From Methanomicrobiales archaeon (GTDB lineage: Archaea > Halobacteriota > Methanomicrobia > Methanomicrobiales > JACTUA01): 61,288 nt of DNA. The position numbers and the translations under genes are program-made. The stretch covers positions 1 through 61,288 of the forward strand of contig JARYLJ010000007.1 in the NCBI GenBank assembly GCA_029907705.1. Reading direction: 5' to 3'. Positions 58,548-61,288 of the stretch are shown piece by piece (positions within the stretch are counted from its first letter, which is position 1; every line of letters starts with the position of its first letter). The notes below the pieces were generated by a model. The model was not told where the DNA came from. It saw only the letters and a program-made list of their open reading frames with translations, and made no database searches.

Positions 58548-59495
58548 TCAGGTAAAGACGGCCGCGAGCGCATCAGGATAAGGCCTGAAGTATGTCTGGT
58601 GTGCCAGGTAGTCCTCGTCAAACTCCTCAATCCAGTTCATGAACCTGCGTCTTGCCTCGTGCAGGGGTAGATCGCCCCTTCCGAACCTCTCGATCGTCTC
58701 CTCGATCGCCTCCTGCTCCACTCTTTCTGCATGCGGGATCAGGTGCTCTGCTGCACGCCTGAAGACTGAGAGATGGGCCTTCGCCGAGGGCCGGCGGGAG
58801 AGCATCGCATACAGTCTCGTCCGATATTCCCTTATCACTGCATCGAAGGATCTTTCATTCCGGTTCACCACCAGATCAGTGAGTCCATGGTACTCCTTCT
58901 GGTTGTACAGTGTCAGGATGTACTTATTCTCCGCATGGAACTGAAGCAGATTCCTGCCCGATTCGTGCAGACGGAGCTCCCTGAAATCCGCCAGCGTAAA
59001 GAGCCTCGTGAGGAAGTGATCGGAGAATGCGGGATCTCCCAGCTGCCCCTCTTCTGCGAGGGCAACGTCAGAGAATCTCTTCAGGAGTGAAGCGCTGAAG
59101 ATCCCCCGTCCCCTTGAAGCTGCTGACTCCGCCTCGACCGAAGGGAAGATATCCACCCCCCTGGGACCGCATGACGGTGATCTTGCCTTCAGGACGATCC
59201 CGTCCAGCAGATCGAGTGCATCCACAAATGAAGCGGTGAAGCGAATCATCTCCTCTGTGAGATCTCTCCCTGTTGCAGGCTGGATCAGCCGGATTTCACC
59301 ACCGGATGCGACCAGCCGGAGTGGGTCGCGAGGGACTCCCAGACCAATCTCCATCTCGGGGCAGACAGGTATCATCTCCACATGCGGTCTCAGCGCGGCT
59401 ATCAATGGAGAATCGATCTTCACCCCGTTGTACCGGCAGGGCTCGACCTCGATGCACCTGCTCAGCAGAATTCTTGGTCTCGGAAATTCCCTCAT
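58548..59495 (-). CDS. DUF523/DUF1722 protein (YbgA-like)
   Basis: A 315-residue two-domain protein. The N-terminal DUF523 domain includes ILLSRCIEVEPCRYNGVKID, VCPEMEIGLGVPRDPLRLV and VLKARSPSCGPRGVDIF, with several conserved cysteines. The C-terminal DUF1722 domain has FHAENKYILTLYNQKEYHGL, AHLSVFRRAAEHLIPHAER and RFMNWIEEFDEDYLAHQTYF. The combination is the YbgA-type protein of unknown role. It is followed after only three bases by the HDAC-like gene on the same strand, so the two are cotranscribed. Confidence 0.92.
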   Translation of the reverse strand: MREFPRPRILLSRCIEVEPCRYNGVKIDSPLIAALRPHVEMIPVCPEMEIGLGVPRDPLRLVASGGEIRLIQPATGRDLTEEMIRFTASFVDALDLLDGIVLKARSPSCGPRGVDIFPSVEAESAASRGRGIFSASLLKRFSDVALAEEGQLGDPAFSDHFLTRLFTLADFRELRLHESGRNLLQFHAENKYILTLYNQKEYHGLTDLVVNRNERSFDAVIREYRTRLYAMLSRRPSAKAHLSVFRRAAEHLIPHAERVEQEAIEETIERFGRGDLPLHEARRRFMNWIEEFDEDYLAHQTYFRPYPDALAAVFT

Positions 59496-59613
59496 CTAAT
59501 CTCCTCCTCGAATCAGTCACCGGTTTCCCATTCTATCTGGGGATGCAGGCAAAATAGGTTTCTCCACCCCACCATAATGACCAGCATCCTGGTGCGTGGT
59601 CACAGGTTCCCCA

Positions 59614-60303
59614 TCACATACAATTTTCACGCGCCACCCTGCGGCGACGGTAAAAGTACAGCGCCAGCAAGGAGGCGAAGACAAGCATGATGACAGTGAT
59701 CCCCTGGATTGCTGGCCAGAATGGGAACCAGCGCCTTCCGAGGATCGCGTACATGCCGCTATGATGGCGATCGATCCCCGCAGTCACCCTCACCTCCCTC
59801 CCCAGCGCATATGTGGTGGATAGGGGGACCACCCTGTCACCTTCAATCCGATAGAAGCCGATGGAGAGAGGATCCAGAACTCCCACCTCTTCGGAGGGGA
59901 TGGTGGTCTGCATAAGAAGTTCCCCTTCTGCCGTCGGATCCATTGAGACGACGAGCCCATAGCTCAGATAATGGTAGTCCGGAATCGGTCTCTGCTTCAC
60001 CAGCGTGAGGTTGTAACCCCCTCCGGTGATGTTGAACACGGTCAGCGGCCTGCCGATTCCCGCGATCGTAACATTGGCCCTGACATCGAGGGTCTCCGTG
60101 TAATAACCCGGACCAATGAGGATCAGGTCGCCCTCAGTTGCATTCTTCAGTGCCGCTTCAAGGGTGGACTCATCCTCCGGGACCTGAATCACCTTCCCGC
60201 ACGCGGCACATGCGAGGGTAATGACAAGGAGTGCACAGGCAATGGCCAGGAAAATATTCATTCCTCTGCGATTCGTCTCCGACGGAGATCGCAACTTCCG
60301 CAT
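59614..60303 (-). CDS. Secreted/membrane NosD-like beta-helix protein
   Basis: A 229-residue protein with a signal-type hydrophobic N-terminus (NIFLAIACALLVITLACAAC, ending near a lipobox-like CAACG). It continues with a pectin-lyase/NosD-like segment (TLEAALKNATEGDLILIGPG, YYTETLDVRANVTIAGIG), a beta-rich stretch, then a C-terminal membrane helix (AIQGITVIMLVFASLLALYF) and basic tail (YRRRRVARENCM). It is probably anchored outside the cell. Such proteins are common in methanogens. ATG 60303 or ATG 60261 (residue 15) are possible starts; the latter lies just before the hydrophobic segment. Confidence 0.75.
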   Translation of the reverse strand: MRKLRSPSETNRRGMNIFLAIACALLVITLACAACGKVIQVPEDESTLEAALKNATEGDLILIGPGYYTETLDVRANVTIAGIGRPLTVFNITGGGYNLTLVKQRPIPDYHYLSYGLVVSMDPTAEGELLMQTTIPSEEVGVLDPLSIGFYRIEGDRVVPLSTTYALGREVRVTAGIDRHHSGMYAILGRRWFPFWPAIQGITVIMLVFASLLALYFYRRRRVARENCM

Positions 60304-60469
60304 GATGCATGATCATCTGATGGAGGGGTATTATAAATTATCCAGAATACGCTCCATCTTCGGAGCGATTGAAATCTCCACGAGGCAAAGAGGAAAAGCA
60401 TTTGATAAAACGGCTCAAATAAATCGTTTAAATGCACTACGACAGGGAGATAACTCCGGAGGGCAATGG

Positions 60470-60964
60470 ATGAACTGGCCGGTATTCAGACGCAGTGAGG
60501 AGAGTGCCCTGGTCAGCAAGGGCTTCGACCTTCTCAGACTCAACAGGCTCGAAGAGGCACTGGAGGCATTCGGCAGAGCGCTCGAGCTGGAACCAAAAGA
60601 TGTGAACGGCTGGCTCGGGAAGGGCATCGCACTCGAACGGCTGGGTCAGGTCAGGGAGGCACTCGCCTGTTACGAATATCTGCTCAGGATCAATCCCGAT
60701 CATGCAGAGACCTGGTTCTACCGCGCGATCGCGCTGGCAAAGATGGGGAGACATGAACAGGCGATCCTCTGTTACGACAGGAGCCTCCGGTACATGCCTG
60801 ACGATCCGATGATCCTCTTCCGCAAAGGACAGAGCCTGGAGTTCCTGGAGAACTATCGAGAGGCGGTGGACTGTTACGACAGGGCCCTTTCGAAGGAGAA
60901 GAGCCGGGAGATGAGGGAGCGGAGGGAAGAAGCCATGCGGCGGATCAGAGAGATGGAAGCCTGA
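60470..60964 (+). CDS. TPR-repeat protein
   Basis: A 164-residue protein made almost entirely of tetratricopeptide repeats. The repeats are RLEEALEAFGRALELEPKDV, GQVREALACYEYLLRINPDH, GRHEQAILCYDRSLRYMPDD and NYREAVDCYDRALSKEK, with a charged C-terminal helix (RREEAMRRIREMEA). The TPR pattern fits protein-protein interaction. ATG 60470 starts a compact four-repeat protein; the frame is open from 60221 but the extra part overlaps the divergent gene and is not TPR-like. No signal peptide. Partner unknown. Confidence 0.85.
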   Translation: MNWPVFRRSEESALVSKGFDLLRLNRLEEALEAFGRALELEPKDVNGWLGKGIALERLGQVREALACYEYLLRINPDHAETWFYRAIALAKMGRHEQAILCYDRSLRYMPDDPMILFRKGQSLEFLENYREAVDCYDRALSKEKSREMRERREEAMRRIREMEA

Positions 60965-61288
60965 AGCCCCAGTGCATCCAGGTTCTGCACATCGCGGAAC
61001 TATACCCCCCCATCGTACCATTCACGACCATGATGCAATCAGGGCCGATAGACAGGATCATCAGGAGATTCGGAGGTGGATGCCTCAGGAAGTATTCTCT
61101 AAATCACCAGTCATAACGGCCTCTGAGTCCCCGGGCAACATAAAGGGAGCCATCGGCTTGAAGAGGATGGCACAATCACATGCCCCTCTAATAAAAGAGG
61201 AATCGAACCGATCTCTGGGGATGATGTATGTTATGCCCCTTCCAGGAAAAATCCTAAATGAACTTCTCTACCGATCCGGGTCGAATGA
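60965..61288. other. Right-edge stretch with no assigned gene
   Basis: The last 324 bases hold no recognisable complete gene. A + frame stays open from about 61034 to the window end, with candidate starts ATG 61080, 61167 and 61221-61224; the last part reads MMYVMPLPGKILNELLYRSG, so it could be the start of a gene continuing beyond the window. Without more sequence I cannot assign it. I saw no tRNA-like cloverleaf. Confidence 0.3.

Noticed and set aside
1-61288. CRISPR arrays, tRNA/rRNA genes and insertion sequences
   Set aside because: I looked for regularly spaced repeats, tRNA T-arm-like GGTTCRAATCC sequences and transposase motifs, and found none. A covariance-model search could still reveal small RNAs.

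Overview
The window reads as a gene-dense chromosomal segment of a euryarchaeon, most likely from the Methanomicrobia/Methanosarcinia side of the tree (methanogen, ANME or alkane-oxidiser lineages). Evidence that it is archaeal: ribosomal proteins S19e, L39e, L31e, L18Ae and L21e, aIF6, the RNase P subunit Rnp4, Rpo4, prefoldin alpha, SRP54/FtsY, Pus10 with TrmY, Tsr3, Rio1, a Krr1/Pno1-type KH protein, Hel308, KEOPS Cgi121 and Orc1/Cdc6. Evidence for the methanogen side (inference): a NifH-like protein with two short NifD/K-like proteins and no nif maturation genes, a LeuCDB/AksDEF-type set, and bacterial-type genes often found there (XseAB, PdxST, CbiB). I could not name a genus.

Layout. 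1-1.6 kb is sparse: a DUF4405-like membrane gene broken by an amber codon, unresolved sequence and a small zinc-finger gene. 1.6-7.5 kb: HVO_0476 zinc-finger protein, DUF371, exonuclease VII, a TIM-barrel isomerase, a CBS transporter-like protein, PurN, Rnp4 and a CRM-domain protein. 7.5-17 kb is a long translation and secretion superoperon on the + strand (S19e to a HemK2-type methyltransferase). 17-21.9 kb: amidohydrolase plus BioB-like radical SAM pair, then small or sparse genes and a zinc-ribbon/HEAT protein. 21.9-24.8 kb: LeuC/LeuD/LeuB (or AksD/E/F). 24.8-28.6 kb, minus strand: the nitrogenase-like H, D and K set with a small winged-helix gene upstream. 29-30.4 kb: a decayed YgiQ-type radical SAM pseudogene. 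30.5-38 kb: LemA/DUF2207, NDT-like protein, a flavoprotein, Tsr3, a SOUL protein, an unassigned 0.7-kb stretch and a Usp-Usp-GNAT fusion. 38-44.9 kb: archaeal GAPDH, TyrRS, Rio1, KH protein, Hel308, Cgi121, MoaB.

45.0-46.7 kb looks like a replication origin: two inverted ORB-type boxes flank a very AT-rich stretch just upstream of orc1/cdc6, with further ORB-like sites at 48.4 and 41.6 kb. 46.7-52.9 kb: Lrp regulator, aminotransferase, and an overlapping chain purA - trm112 - DUF7524 - cbiB - pdxS - pdxT. 52.9-61 kb is accessory: orphan D12-class adenine methylase, a hypothetical gene, AbrB-PhoU regulator, small zinc protein, SDR, HDAC-like deacetylase, DUF523/DUF1722 protein, a NosD-like membrane protein and a TPR protein.

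The two most interesting items are the three-gene nitrogenase-like reductase, whose two catalytic-type subunits both keep three cluster-type cysteines but lack a recognisable FeMo-cofactor cysteine, and the origin architecture. No tRNA, rRNA, CRISPR array or intact insertion sequence was seen. All homology calls are from recognition of sequence by eye, not from database searches.
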